Assembly: GCF_004798865.1 (NCBI RefSeq)
Contig: NW_025335505.1
Span: 9,424,681 to 9,488,680 of the forward strand
Source: Varanus komodoensis
Lineage: Eukaryota > Chordata > Lepidosauria > Squamata > Varanidae
Length of the DNA: 64,000 nucleotides
Direction: 5' to 3'
Below, in pieces: positions 24,424-36,099 of the stretch (position 1 is its first letter; every line of letters starts with the position of its first letter). The position numbers were made by a program, and so were the translations under genes. Below the pieces are notes generated by a model. It did no database searches and was not told where the DNA came from. It worked only from the letters and a program-made list of their open reading frames with translations.

Positions 24424-24457
24424 AGTACAATCAATAAATAAGTACAATCAATAAATA
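24424..24457 (+). repeat. Tandem 17-bp duplication
   Basis: Two exact copies of AGTACAATCAATAAATA (24424-24440, 24441-24457), each bringing one AATAAA. Confidence 0.95.
24433..24455 (+). terminator. Candidate poly(A) signals of the AKAP7-like gene
   Basis: Two AATAAA hexamers (24433 and 24450) lie on a tandem 17-bp duplication about 700 bases after the stop codon and are followed by GT- and T-rich sequence (cagtgtgtcatc, then gtttctctcttttt), as expected of a cleavage site. Weaker alternatives upstream are AATAAA at 23943 and ATTAAA at 24245. Transcript 3' ends would decide. Confidence 0.45.
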
Positions 24458-24504
24458 ATGCAGTGTGTCATCATGGGTTTCTCTCTTTTTTAGTACAGAA
24501 ACTG

Positions 24505-24523
24505 TGTGTGTGTGTGTGTGTGT
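24505..24523. repeat. (TG)n microsatellite
   Basis: Nine uninterrupted TG units. Confidence 0.9.
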
Positions 24524-24612
24524 CCATACCATATTCAGTTAATTTCAGTGATATAAGCTGGCAAAAATAAAAGTTTCTCATCTTTCAAATTAGAGCTTGT
24601 GCAATCACTTGA

Positions 24613-24620
24613 GATTAGAG
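24613..24620. repeat. Left hAT target-site duplication GATTAGAG
   Basis: Identical to 25160-25167 on the other side of the hAT element, so the insertion is not ancient or the site has escaped change. Confidence 0.9.
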
Positions 24621-24820
24621 CAGTGCTGGCGAACCTTGGCACATGTGCGGTAGCGGGCACACAGAGGCCCAGCACTGCCCCAGCAGCTAAATATCAGATA
24701 ACAGTGCTCATAGGGTCCATGCGCATGCTCTGAAAGGCGCCAGGCGATGACGTCACAAACCACAACAAATTAGCCATGACTCGTCTGAGCTTTTGCATGG
24801 GTGGTCAGTGCACTGCCAAG

Positions 24821-24860
<40 letters not shown>

Positions 24861-25159
24861 CTTGGAGTGGATGTGAATTTTAATACATTCATTTTTATTA
24901 ACACAAGATTTTAGCTTTGAGTTTTCTTATGAAAAATTGAAATTTAATACCTAAGATTTAGCAAAGATGTTCTAATTAAGAGACTGAGATTATTTTAATG
25001 TTGTGCTGTCCCCCTGGCATATTTGAATCTGCAGCATCATATTTAGTTGTTTTTTCTAAACTAAAACCTCAGTATTCAGGTTTTATTGCAGTGTTGGCAC
25101 TTTGCGATAAATACGTGGGTTTCAGGTTGCAGTTTGGGCTTCAAGGTTTGCAATCACTG
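24621..25159. mobile_element. hAT-type DNA transposon, non-autonomous, with target-site duplications
   Basis: The element starts CAGTGCTGGCGAACCTTGGC and ends AAGGTTTGCAATCACTG, which are imperfect inverted repeats of the hAT kind. It is flanked by a perfect 8-bp duplication GATTAGAG (24613-24620 and 25160-25167), the length hAT transposases leave. At 539 bp with no transposase frame it is a non-autonomous copy. The inner 3' part (ttggcactttgcgataaata) matches my memory of a widespread amniote hAT family. A (TA)n tract at 24823-24855 has grown inside it. Confidence 0.9.
24823..24855. repeat. (TA)n microsatellite in the hAT element
   Basis: About 16 TA units. Confidence 0.9.
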
Positions 25160-25167
25160 GATTAGAG
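25160..25167. repeat. Right hAT target-site duplication GATTAGAG
   Basis: Partner of 24613-24620. Confidence 0.9.
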
Positions 25168-25200
25168 TTTAAAAAGTCGGGATGTATTAGCAGCATTTGA

Positions 25201-25213
25201 CCAGTAGATGGCA
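25201..25213 (+). promoter_or_regulatory. CTCF-type motif
   Basis: CCAGTAGATGGCA on +, the same 13-mer as at 19125 but in the opposite orientation, 34 bases past the hAT duplication. Confidence 0.4.
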
Positions 25214-27239
25214 CAAATGGAAAAACTTGTTTGAAAAACTGTGGAGGCATGGATGGTGTTCTATTATTAGTTTGAAAAGCTGGAAGTGCCTTTACTTGAG
25301 TTCTTGCATTCCAGAAATAAGCAAAAATGCTTATGGATTTGCATAAAATGACTGACTGACTCATCATTAAAGATATGGACCTATGTACTAACCTTGAATC
25401 CTTGTAGTGATGCATAGTCATGAATGATGAACATGACAGGCCTGTGATCCCCAAACTTTTATTCCAGGCAGCTCTTGCTACGTGAACATGTTCGTCACAC
25501 AACACATGCACTGTCTGATGTCCAGCTCCTGAATACAGCAGGAAGTTCTGAGACTTTCCTAGCTGCAGGCAACATTTTAAGCAGAAGCTGCATGGAGAGC
25601 TAGAAGGGATGCCATAGTGGTAGATTTTCTGCAGTAGCAGGGGACTGGAGCAGATGACCTCTGGGCTCTCGTTCAGTTTTGGCTCTGTCAATTTTCCTAT
25701 TCTACCGGGGATGGGCTGCACCTTTCCGACCACCTGGTTTCCTTATCTGAATGGAAAGTGCATGGGCTGGAAATACACCCAGTACTTCCCACAGATACTG
25801 GATTACAAGAAAAATATATAGGGAAGTTTGTCTTCTGTTACTGCCCACCTCTTTGAAGAATCCTGGGTTCTTTGGAAGGAAGCCCAAGTGACCTGAGCCA
25901 ATAAACAGAGCTCTTGGTCTGGATTGATTGTGAAATAGATTGCATGGGGTTTTAATGGCATTGACTCCCAAGTGAGTAAAACAGGCTTCTTTTCTAGTCA
26001 TTTCTCTCAAAGTTAAATAATGTGTTGGGGCAGAATCAACATTACTCTCCTAAACTTTTAGAAATATAGTAAGTTTTTTGCTCACTTTTGTAATCTCTAA
26101 GAAATGGAGTGTCTTTGGACTAGATAGATCAGTGTACAGCAGTAAGTTATAGGCTATGTTGTCCAAGCATATCTCTTCATGGTTCTCTATCAAATGGCCA
26201 GTTTTGGGAGCAATATTGAGATAGTCCCCATGGCTGAACTTCATTGATCAACAATTGGTCACTGCAGATCCTAGCGCTGTGTGCTTGTTGTGCTGTCTTT
26301 TATATATAGTTATGAGCACAACTGCCCCTGCTGGACACATCAGGAACAATATCCTTTTATGCACAAAGAATTCAATGCAAGTTACTTTTCTCATATGCCC
26401 TGCCCTTTCTGTGGTGCAAGCAGTTCCCGCCATATGTGCAACTGCGATTTAGTGTTTCTGGGGCAACCTGAAACCAACAGAAATGGTCATTTCAGGAAGG
26501 AAGCAGATCCGTGGAACACACAGTCAACTCGCATCCTTCAGTGACTGCTCACGTCAGGCTGCCTTTAGCAAATGCTAACATTAACAGAGGGTCTTTGCTT
26601 GCAGTGGTTCCTGCTTGCTAAGTGGAATCTGCTACTTGCAGAAAGGAGTTATAAGGGAGAAGGAAATCCATGGGGGTTTTGCCCACTGTTCCCAAGCTAG
26701 GATTAGGGATCTTCTGCATACATATATCACTATTTCAGGAGCAGAGCAAACAGTACTAGGTAAGATGTGGGTTTTGGAAGGTGAAGAGTCAAAGTGAAAG
26801 GTTGCATAACTAGTAAACAACTCTTGGTAACATGCTATCTCAGACATGCTGTGTTGAATAGGAGATTTTTGTTGTATGTGCTATTGCTGTAATTCCACAG
26901 TGGCTGGATAAAGAGTGCATAAAACCAATAAAAATATCAGAAAAATCAGAAAAAAGCCATTCAATTTTAAAAAGAGCTTTAAAAAGGCTAAAAACAGATG
27001 GTTAAAACAATACAAAGTATAAAAGATCTAGTTGATACAAAGCATCTAGTTTCTTTCTAAAATTATTTTCCTCTTTTTCCCCTAAGGAGGAAACAGTTTT
27101 AAGTAAATAGCTGGCAATTCTTTTCCTTATTCATAGTCCTTGGGAGCTTCCCAAGAGCAAGTTGAAATCTCACATTCTGGTAGAGCCTAAGGTTCCTGAA
27201 GGAACATTTCTTCTATTTCAATGCAGCCCCGAGGTCATT

Positions 27240-27256
27240 GGGGGGGGGGGGGGGGG
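27240..27256. repeat. Poly-G tract
   Basis: Seventeen G in a row; could be an assembly-sensitive homopolymer. Confidence 0.9.
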
Positions 27257-28094
27257 TTCCTACAGGTGCCCTGTAAAAGGAAGTTGGTGGTGATGGGGAG
27301 CTAGACAAGAATGGAATGTCCCCTTAAAGGAAGTCTGCCTGGCCATGGACATTATTATCTTTCTGGCATCAAAGAAAGACCTCTCCTTTCTTAGGGAGTT
27401 CAAGTGTTTATCTTTTGTGGCTTTTTAGATATAATTCATATTTCTAGCTATTCTTTGTTTTGGATCTTATTCTTTGTCATCCACACAGAAAACATGCATT
27501 CTTGGACAGGTTAAAATGTCTGCAGCCCTCATCCACTTTGCATCTTAAGACTATACCCAAATGTTAAGAAAATCCCGTGGCTTTAACACCCATCGCTTTC
27601 CAGTACCCCACTTTTTGCTTTGCTTAACATTTTTCTGATACAGAGTTGAAGAGGACTGCAGGAGTTCTGGAGGTCTAAGAAGCTTGTGTAGTATTTTTCT
27701 GGTCTAATGAGTGCTTAATAATATTCTAATATGTATTATAAATTTTAAATCATAGGTATGCCATTTTTCGTTTGGAATTTGTCAGAAAACTCTAATAGAA
27801 GAGGAGTCATAAAAACAAGAGAACCATTGAACAATAACTTTAATGACTCTTCAGCTGTTTAATTACACCTCTTATTATGAATGTAAATGGGTTACATGGC
27901 CTATTAGCAAGGATTCTCCCAAGCAGGATTTTTCCCTTAAAGCTCGTTAATTAACTTTCTATAGATAGATGCCAGTGGAGCATAAAGAATATCTTCTAAA
28001 CATGTGACAGTCTTAAATATTTTTAGAAAAGTTGTTCCTCTTGTGAAAATACAAGTTTTACATCATGTGTTTAATATTAATAACTTAATATATT

Positions 28095-28135
28095 CAAAGT
28101 GAGCAGTTGTTCAATAAAGGCAACTGCTCACTTTG
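28095..28135. repeat. Perfect 15-bp inverted repeat with 11-nt loop
   Basis: CAAAGTGAGCAGTTG (28095-28109) and CAACTGCTCACTTTG (28121-28135) are exact reverse complements around TTCAATAAAGG. Neither flank continues the pairing. Confidence 0.9.
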
Positions 28136-28639
28136 TACGTGAACTCCATATTCTAACGGGAAATGACAATTATGTCTAAATAAGCTTGCATAGTGCTGAC
28201 AAATTTTCTTTGCATGCTGGAACTTATGCTGAAACTGCTCTTTCAACTACCAAAGCTCATCGGTGCTTTCAAGTTCTAGCTGTTGGGGAGCCATGCTTTT
28301 GTTTTCATGCCTGCATTTTTCACCTGGATTAATCGGAAGGATTTTGTTCCAAGCTTTTGGACTGAACAAGGGTAGAGGGAGGCTGCTTGAAATGTGAAAG
28401 TAATGAGGTATTGTTAAAGTTGATTAATCTCCTTTCTTTACGTAAATATTTGGTTGCATCCTGAGTGAAGGCTGTGTAAAGGTCTGGTTCATAGAATCCT
28501 CAATGTTGGTTGTTCTTTTGGCTTAAACTCCCCCCCCCCAACAGATGTATATTTGTGGTGGTGGGAGACAGAATCATTAGTGTTTAAGCCCTGTGGCTCC
28601 TCACTTTTTGGTGCCCCATGAGAACAACAAAGCAGCTTT

Positions 28640-28728
28640 CCCTGCCATGTCATCCTCTGGACATTTTGGACTTCAGCTCCATCAGCACCTGCCAGCATGG
28701 CCATTGGTCAGGAAGTAGTCCAAACCAT
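28640..28728. mobile_element. Fold-back (palindromic) MITE
   Basis: The arms ctctggacattttggacttc and, on the other side, gtagtccaaaccatctggag are reverse complements with a few mismatches; the centre (gccagcatggccattggtca) is also palindromic. It is the same squamate family as the remnants at 12090, 12812, 49044 and 51695. Confidence 0.7.
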
Positions 28729-28849
28729 CTGGAGCGTATCAGACTGTAGAAGCTGACTTAGTGCCGCAAGGTTCTCCTCAGTGTTCCATCCAAATGGATG
28801 GTTCAGCCCGACCACCACATCCCTCCTTCCCTCCCTTCCTGTTGTTAAA

Positions 28850-29440
28850 CTTATAATATTCGCCTGTCTCAGCTGATATGATGCCAGTGCTTTGTGAATT
28901 GCCCTGGCTTCAGTACCCAATCTAAAGTGCTGGTATTGGCTTTTAAAGCCCTGCATGCTTGGACCCTAAGATCATCTTCAGAAGACCTTCTCTGGTGTCT
29001 CCACCAAATGAATTGGACTGGGTGACTACTTAGATGACCTTTCAGGCTGATGAACTAGTTACAGTATGTTTTCCCCACCTGATGATCACCTGGTGCCTAC
29101 ATCATGCTTTCTTTGGTGCCAGGTAAAGATCTTTATATTCTCCTATGCATTTTAGTTCTTTGTTTATGGATCTGTGATACTTTTAGAGCTTTGCACTATT
29201 GTTGGTTTTTACCTTTTCTCGTTTTTGCTTTTTAGTTTGGTTTCATAGTACAACGTTATTTCATTTTTTAAAGTTTCATACTGTTCTTTCACATATTGCT
29301 TTATTTTATGATTTAGCCTCCATGAACAGCCCAGAGAAGTCTGGTTATTAAGTGGAAACCACTTTGGGATTTTATTCATATTAAGTAGTAGTACAGAAAT
29401 AGTACAAATAAAAATAATACATATAAATTTATGTAATAAA
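28850..29440 (+). mobile_element. L2/CR1-type LINE 3' region
   Basis: One frame reads STQSKVLVLAFKALHAWT, the C-terminal reverse-transcriptase signature of L2-like LINEs. The 3' UTR then ends with aaccactttgggattttatt and an AATAATAC tail. Many stops; old. Confidence 0.7.
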
Positions 29441-32400
29441 TGTTTCAGGCTGTGGGTGGCAGGAGAAAACCACAGTCACAAGCTTTGCAAGTTTTATGCA
29501 GACCTGAACAGTCAATGAGAAGGACTGCAAGAGACGATCCCAGCTACCACGTAGAGTTATATGCAGGAAGGCAGCACTTCAGTTAACCTGGTCCCATGCC
29601 ATGGAGGGGCTGATAAATCAAATCTAGCACTTGGAGTTCTGCACAGAAACCAACAGGCCAGCTATTGATACAATAGTTAACATAGTGTATGCCTCAACCC
29701 CTAAGGAACCTGGCTGCAGATGCCAGACAATTTCAATATTTTCTTTCACTAGTGCTTTCAGTATGTATATTATAGCAAAATCTCAAGAAAGTACTTGAAT
29801 AGCAGTGGATACAACATGGCCACAGTGTCCATTCAGTGGGATGGAGAGAGCATAGTATGAACGACAAGGATAGCCGCAAGTCCCACACTGAAGTGGGTCT
29901 TCTAGGTCACATTAGAACCCATTCAGGGTGTTATTTATGTCTTAGTCAAGGTGCTCTTTTTCAACTGTAGTTTCCCATCTGCCATATTGGAAAAAAATAT
30001 CAACTTATCTTAGAGTTATTGTGAAACATTTCAACAAGCTGATATGCCAAATGTGAAACACTACGAGCTCCTCAAAATGCTATATAAATGTGAGGGTCTA
30101 ACATTGTTTTTCAGGCCCGCTGTTTTTATAGCAGCTCCACATTCAATTCCTATCTTGACATAAGGTGTATAGATCAACTGAATTGTGCATATATCGATTC
30201 ACCTTTACAAAGAGATTAGTGGGAATATAGAGCTATGAGGCATCGTCCTTAACTTTATGCGTCCTCAGAGAAGCTGTGCCTTGCAGACACAGTGACCCCC
30301 TGAAATATTTAATAGGTGTTACATCAATATAGTGTGGGTACAATCCTATGGAGACGAGCAAGGTGGAAGGCCAGTGCTCATCCAGTGCAAAACAGGAAGA
30401 GCAGGAAACGTAGGTTTTGCCTCTCTTCTCTTCCTGCTCTGTATTTCCACAACATGACCATTTTTGGCCATCCAGGAAAAGCATCTCAGAGGGGTAGGAA
30501 AGGAGGCTGGAGCAGCTTAAGGATCTTGGCTGCTTCGGTCGTCTCCTCTCTTGGCCCCAAAAACACCCCCTTTGACTCCTCTGTGAGGTGGTTTTCCTCA
30601 TTTTGGACAGAAGCTGGTGCAGTTTTTCCTGCAATGACTGCAAGGTTTCTAGTTCCCAGCTCTGAGGTCAGAGCACTGTCTTCAACCTTCGAGTAGGGAA
30701 TCCAAACAATCCTGTCACCGCTGAGTCCATGTCAAGCGGTTTAATAAAATGCAAACTACCCGACCAGCATGGCCAGTGATTAGGGGAGATGGGATGTGCA
30801 ATAATAACATCCAGAGTTGCTCAGCTGCGGCATTGTTCAACTACGATGGAGTTGCATCACTGGTGGCTTCACTGTCATTGGATACGCAGTGGTATATCCA
30901 CTGTGGGTTTGAGTCTGAACATTAAAGGAGCCAACCATGGCACTGATCTAATTTAGAGGATATGGTCCACCACTAAGGGAAAACTCTTTAACAGACAGAG
31001 TGGATATGCTACCTCACTAATCTTGGAAACACCAGCTTCCATTGCTAAAAAGTCCTTTCAGTGTTAGAAGGTTACAGGTTTCCCAGTCTGGATCTAGGTG
31101 ATCATTCTGAGTTAAATCTCCCACTGGTAGCACCTATCCTTCAGCCTCTGGGCTGAAATTCAATCTTCAAGTGTAACGCTCTTGCCTCTGTTGTCTATCT
31201 CTTCCTCATTAATCCAGATATAGAGGCTGGATAACTAGAGTGATTCCTGTAATTGCTGCTCTTTCTAAAGACTCCATGGTAGCCACATAGAAAATGTATT
31301 TATGGGTGCAGATGACTGGATAAGCCAAGGTGAAATGGTAGAGAAACCATAGAGCAGATCATTGTTTCTCTTTGTGGTTTCACAGAAACCAAACATACTG
31401 CATGGTAAGTCCACGACAGGGTTTAACAACATGGCATTACAATTCACAGTGGAAACCTCGATGACTTGTCATTATGTGTGAAGCCAGCCAGCATCAAGTG
31501 TCTTTATGGTTCTCTGGGCCCTCATAACATATAGTAGAATTTGGGCTGTCCCCAAGGGAAAGACAGAAGAAGGTTTCCTAGCACTGTATTAGTTATATTG
31601 ATTTGTATATGATCAAAAATATTACATAGCATGAAATCCAAACAATAAAACAGCATAAGGGCAACCCTATCCTCCATGAGATGTTTACATCAAACAATAT
31701 GTATCCAACAATCAAAATAGTTGGCAGACAGAAAAGTCTTTATTTGGAACCGCAGAAGAGCTACCCATGGTGCTGAACCCCCATCCATGCAAGAGGTTCA
31801 GGGGTTTATTCTGAGCTTCTTAGGAGCCCCATAGATAGCTCAAAATAAAGTTCAAATTAAAAGCTGCAGTGGATAAGGAGTCCTACTGGTACAGGCATTA
31901 CCAGTCTCCTCAAAGCTATTCCCATTAGTGTGTGGATGTGTAGCAATCCTGTGTATAAAGCATATGGGAATTAATAGAACTATCGATAGAACTAATGAAT
32001 CAACACATTCATGAAGATGATGTATTTAGAGTAGAAACTTTACCATTATTTAAATATCCCCCTCAAGCCCTGTTAATTCAGGCTGACAACTTATTGACAA
32101 GCAATTACTTTATTCTGAACTACTCTATGTAAATTCTGTGGGTGCTTATTAAAGGTGACAGTTTCCCTTGATTGAAAATTCACATGAAATGGTTTCTTTA
32201 CATACTTCCTTGAAACAGGCTATGTTGAGTATATTTATTGTCTTGCAAAGTTCTTAACTTGGACGGAGTCACGACCTGATCCTGTCCTTGTTAAACTTTT
32301 TGACAAGGACAGTGATGTATGAGATGAAAGCCTGAAGCATTATGCAAAAGGAATATTGACTGAATGGCGCATCTTGCCCGCTGTGTTCAATTCTTCCCAT

Positions 32401-35400
32401 CTTAATGTACAAGGAATCCGGTAAAGAAGTCATGTTTGAAAAGTGAAATCATGATGAAACAAGAGATCCTGATTAATAGCACACGGGGAGAGCATCACCT
32501 GTGATCAAAGCCTTGTGAATGGCTCCCTCTAGAACAAAAGCTACCTCCCTGTGTTAGCTGTATGAAAGGAGTGCCATGCAATTAATTTATTAAAATTTAT
32601 TTATTTATTTAAAGCATTTATCTACTATTTGATTAGCATAATACTTTCAAAATGGTTCACCTAATTAGGGGACGTAGGAAAAGAAAATCAAGGTATGAAG
32701 TCACAACAATGCTCCCTGACTAGGCTTTGCCCCACCTCACCCTTCATGTGATTGGAGAGCAGGCTTGGGTGCCATCTGTAAACTAGCACTGACTGCTTCT
32801 CTTCTGCCTGGTGTTAATGCCTGCAGCTTCCAAGAGGATTTGCAAAGCTCCTTCGGCCAAAACCATTTCTCGGAGAATCTATACAAATGAGAAAATTCTT
32901 ATTGCAAGGCTTACCATATCAAAGACATGACACAAAAGCAAAAAGGAATGGGGGAGGGGGAGGTGGCTAAGCAAAACTCAGGCACCTGTTCTTAGTTTCA
33001 ACGTTTCTATAGGCAATCTTTCCGGCAGGAAGGGGAAGGTGAAACTAGTTCCCCTCAGTTGCTCTTTTCTAGCTCATGTATAAGGTGATGTTGTTCTCCC
33101 TGCATTGTATCAGGTTTCCAGCTGTCAAGCCTGACCCAGGTCAAGATGACGCAGCAGACAAATCTTCATGGACTGTGGAGTCCTGACACCGACACCGACA
33201 AACTCAGCACCTCCAGGGAAGTGACATCAGGTCCTTCAGTACTGAAGGGCACATGGCATCCGTGGTTGCAGCTTGATCTTTTGCATGTATGGCCTGCTTG
33301 CCTCTTGATTGACTTGCCATTGGATTTACCAATCAGTCACCTTCCTATGGAGTCTGATCCAGCTTAACTAGGAAGCCTCGATGCTTTGTGGAGATGTGGG
33401 AGTCGCAGCCATGTGTTTTGCATGATAACGACCTCATGGAAGTGAGTTTCATGTGGAAGATATGTCCTGTCTGAAGCCCTGCGCTTGATGTTGTGACCTC
33501 ATCAGACCGGCACACGTGGGAGTCCATATAAGTGCAGGCTGCCCTTGCGTTCTAAATTGCTCAGCCAACTTACACATCTTCAGACCATCAACCCTGAAGC
33601 ATAGACAGAGGCTGAAATGATGTGACGGCTGGTGAGAGCCACTGGGTACAATCCTGCTTCCCTCCCCTCATGCAATGGGATTGTGTGCATCATTAATACC
33701 CAAGTAGACTTTAGTAGGCTTGGGTATACAATTCCTAGCATTCTCCATACTGGCTGGGGAATGGAGGTAGCTTTAGGCTGTTTTTCTGACTAACCATGCA
33801 TAAGATTGTACCCTAAAGCCATTATTCTTTAGTTCAGCCTTACTGAATCCATTTTACCTATCCAGGTTTGTGTTCACATTTCATAATGAACATGGAGAAG
33901 AGTGAGAGCAAGAGAGGGATAATGTAATGATGGACTCCTGCTGCCAGCTTAAATATTTCTTTAGTTCATTGCTTTTTTTCTCTGTGGGCTTGAATGATTT
34001 TTAATAGTGTTTTAGAATCACAGTCTCTCACTTTTCTGAAGCATCATCCTTCAACAATGTTTTGGCATTCTGGCAGGTGATTAAAATAAAAGCCAGTGAT
34101 ATGGTATCTCTTCATTGTTAGAGAAATGCTCAAAATAATCTTCTTTTGCTTTAGATGGGTCTTGAGTCACACAACACATCCTTCTTAGCCAATGCTAACA
34201 GCAGCACAATAAATCAGGAAGAGTTCTTAAGCATCTGAATTTAATTTTGCAATTTCATCCCATTCCTCTTGCTAATCAAACATGTAAGGAGGAGATATGG
34301 CATGGGAGTCGCATAGACAGGTCCAAGGAGATGTGCTTAGAGGCATGTCTTGTAGGGTTATCAGCATAGAGTTGGATTCACATGACAATTTCTCTGGTGA
34401 ATGGCTCATCGACTTTCTCAATATGTGCTTTCTCAATATATAGAGTTGCAAGATTCCATCCTCTGCCAAAAGGCTGAACAATACAGTTCTTTTGAAGACC
34501 GTGATCAAAGACATCTGTTGGAATGGACCGAATCTCTTTTTCCAGTGGGGGCTTGATACTGCTAGAGAGCATACAGAGATAAAGGCAATAACATCACTTC
34601 CTGATTTCTAATAACAGAACTTATATTTGTTGGAATTGTGCCCTAGGATATTTACTAGATGGAAAAATATTCATGAAACAGCTACATCTTGGACATCGTG
34701 TAGGAACGCAGTTCATGATAGATGTAGAACATATTACTGATGTTCATATGACCAGTGGGGTTCAAGGGAAGGCTGGATTCTCTGCCCCATGCATGAAACC
34801 CACAAAATCAATGCCTCTTTCATTCATTGGTTCAAAGTTGTCCAAGCCCACTAGCCCAGCAATAAATTCTCCATCAGTCTTGCCACCAAATCAATTTTCC
34901 ATTAAATGTTTGTGTTTCCATTTTGCTCTCCACCCAAGGAAAAGAAATAGATGTATTTTTTCTGTGTAGGAGGTATACACAGCTTTCCTTCAGCACAGGT
35001 TGACTTTTATATCCTCAGATTTCGTCTCAAAGAGGCAGGTCATGATGGGCTCCCTGCCTCATAGGCAGCCTGCTTCATCATGTCTCTTCCAGGAGGCCTT
35101 TGCCCAGTGTCTACCTGGGTGCAAACAGCAGTGAACCTGGAGGCGCCTGCACGGCTTGCCTTGTTCTGCGCTGGTGCACTGACCCAAGCGCAAGAAAGAT
35201 TTTCAAAGAGCAAGGACCCAAGAATCAAAGTCCTGCAAATCTGTGCGCATTAATTTTTGTGGGGTGGTCTGTTGCCCTTTGTGCTCTGCAAATAGCAAGT
35301 TAGCGTACTGCGCATTGTCTAAAAGAAGATGTGAGTGGTAAAAAGTTGGCAATACAGGTATGATTTTATGTTTGATATTTAGTGCACAATCTACCCTAAG

Positions 35401-35460
35401 CAGGCCCCATGCAAGTCAGTGAGACATATGCATATGCCCTGGAGTTGTTTTCTGCAAGTG
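29441..35460. other. Intergenic, no gene recognised
   Basis: AT-rich DNA with a retroelement-tail remnant near 32580-32660. The stretch 33090-33600 is less AT-rich, with a TATA-like catataag at 33522, but nothing I can name. Cores of a dispersed squamate repeat (aatcctatg / cataagattg type) occur at about 30340, 33640 and 33800. Confidence 0.55.
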
Positions 35461-36099
35461 CAGTGGTCCCTTGGCTCATGAACTTAATCTGTTCCAGGAC
35501 TCTGGTTGTGACCCAAAATGGTTGTGAGCCAAGTTAAATTTCCCCATAAGGTTCAATGTAAATAAGGTTAATCCGTTCTGTAACTATTTCTTTAATCAGA
35601 AAAATGTGCAGCAAAGTGACAAAGAACGACAAAGGTTGCAGCCATCTCCCCCGCAAACCCCAGCATGAGCGCGGCCATCTCTCCCCGCCACCCAGCACGA
35701 CTGCGATCAAGCCCATCATCCCTGCACGCACCTGTCATCCTGATGCACTGGGGGAGGGAAAGAGGGGTGCAAACATGGACACACTGGTGGGGAGAGATGG
35801 GCCGAATGCGGGCACACTCAGGAGGGGAGATGGGCGCGATCGTGCTGGGGGGGGGGGAGATGGCCGAGATTGCGGTTGTGCTCCTGCAGGAAAGACAGGC
35901 ACGATCTTGGCCATCTCCCCCTCCCCGACCCCCAGCACGATTATGGCTGTCTCCCCACTTGGGGGCGGGGGGGAAGATGGCCGCAATCATGGTCACCACC
36001 CAATGCAGAGTTCGTGACCTGAGTCAAAATTTTATGAAATTTTTGTTCGCTTCCCCATTTGGACGTGAACCAAAGCATTCATGAGCCAAGGTACCACTG
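35461..36099. mobile_element. Terminal-inverted-repeat element (MITE-like, possibly Tc1/mariner-pogo) with GC-rich core
   Basis: The left end CAGTGGTCCCTTGGCTCATG and the reverse complement of the right end CAGTGGTACCTTGGCTCATG differ at one base in 20. The right flank is TA and the left flank TG, so a TA target is possible. The outer parts are AT-rich; the middle (35640-36000) is very GC-rich with CpGs and repeats a module of the kind gatggccg..atcgtgctggggg in both orientations. No transposase frame is visible. Confidence 0.8.

Larger units (their letters stand above)
25168..28639. other. Intergenic, no gene recognised
   Basis: Apart from the CTCF-type motif, the poly-G run and the hairpin at 28095, I recognise nothing. 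A 203-codon - strand frame (25122-25733) straddles the hAT end and lacks any family signature. Confidence 0.6.

Noticed and set aside
25122-25733. - strand frame of 203 codons
   Set aside because: It crosses the end of the hAT insertion and has no domain, splice context or conserved motif.
30233-30696. Frames of 136 (-) and 126 (+) codons on opposite strands
   Set aside because: Mutual shadows; neither shows a domain or a good start context.
33090-33600. Less AT-rich stretch with a TATA-like catataag and a ccaat-like site; considered as a solo LTR fossil or an unknown promoter
   Set aside because: No repeated ends, target duplication or related copy in the window to support either.
35592-36084. 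Overlapping frames of about 135 codons on both strands
   Set aside because: Created by the GC-rich core of the TIR element; proline- and serine-rich in all frames.
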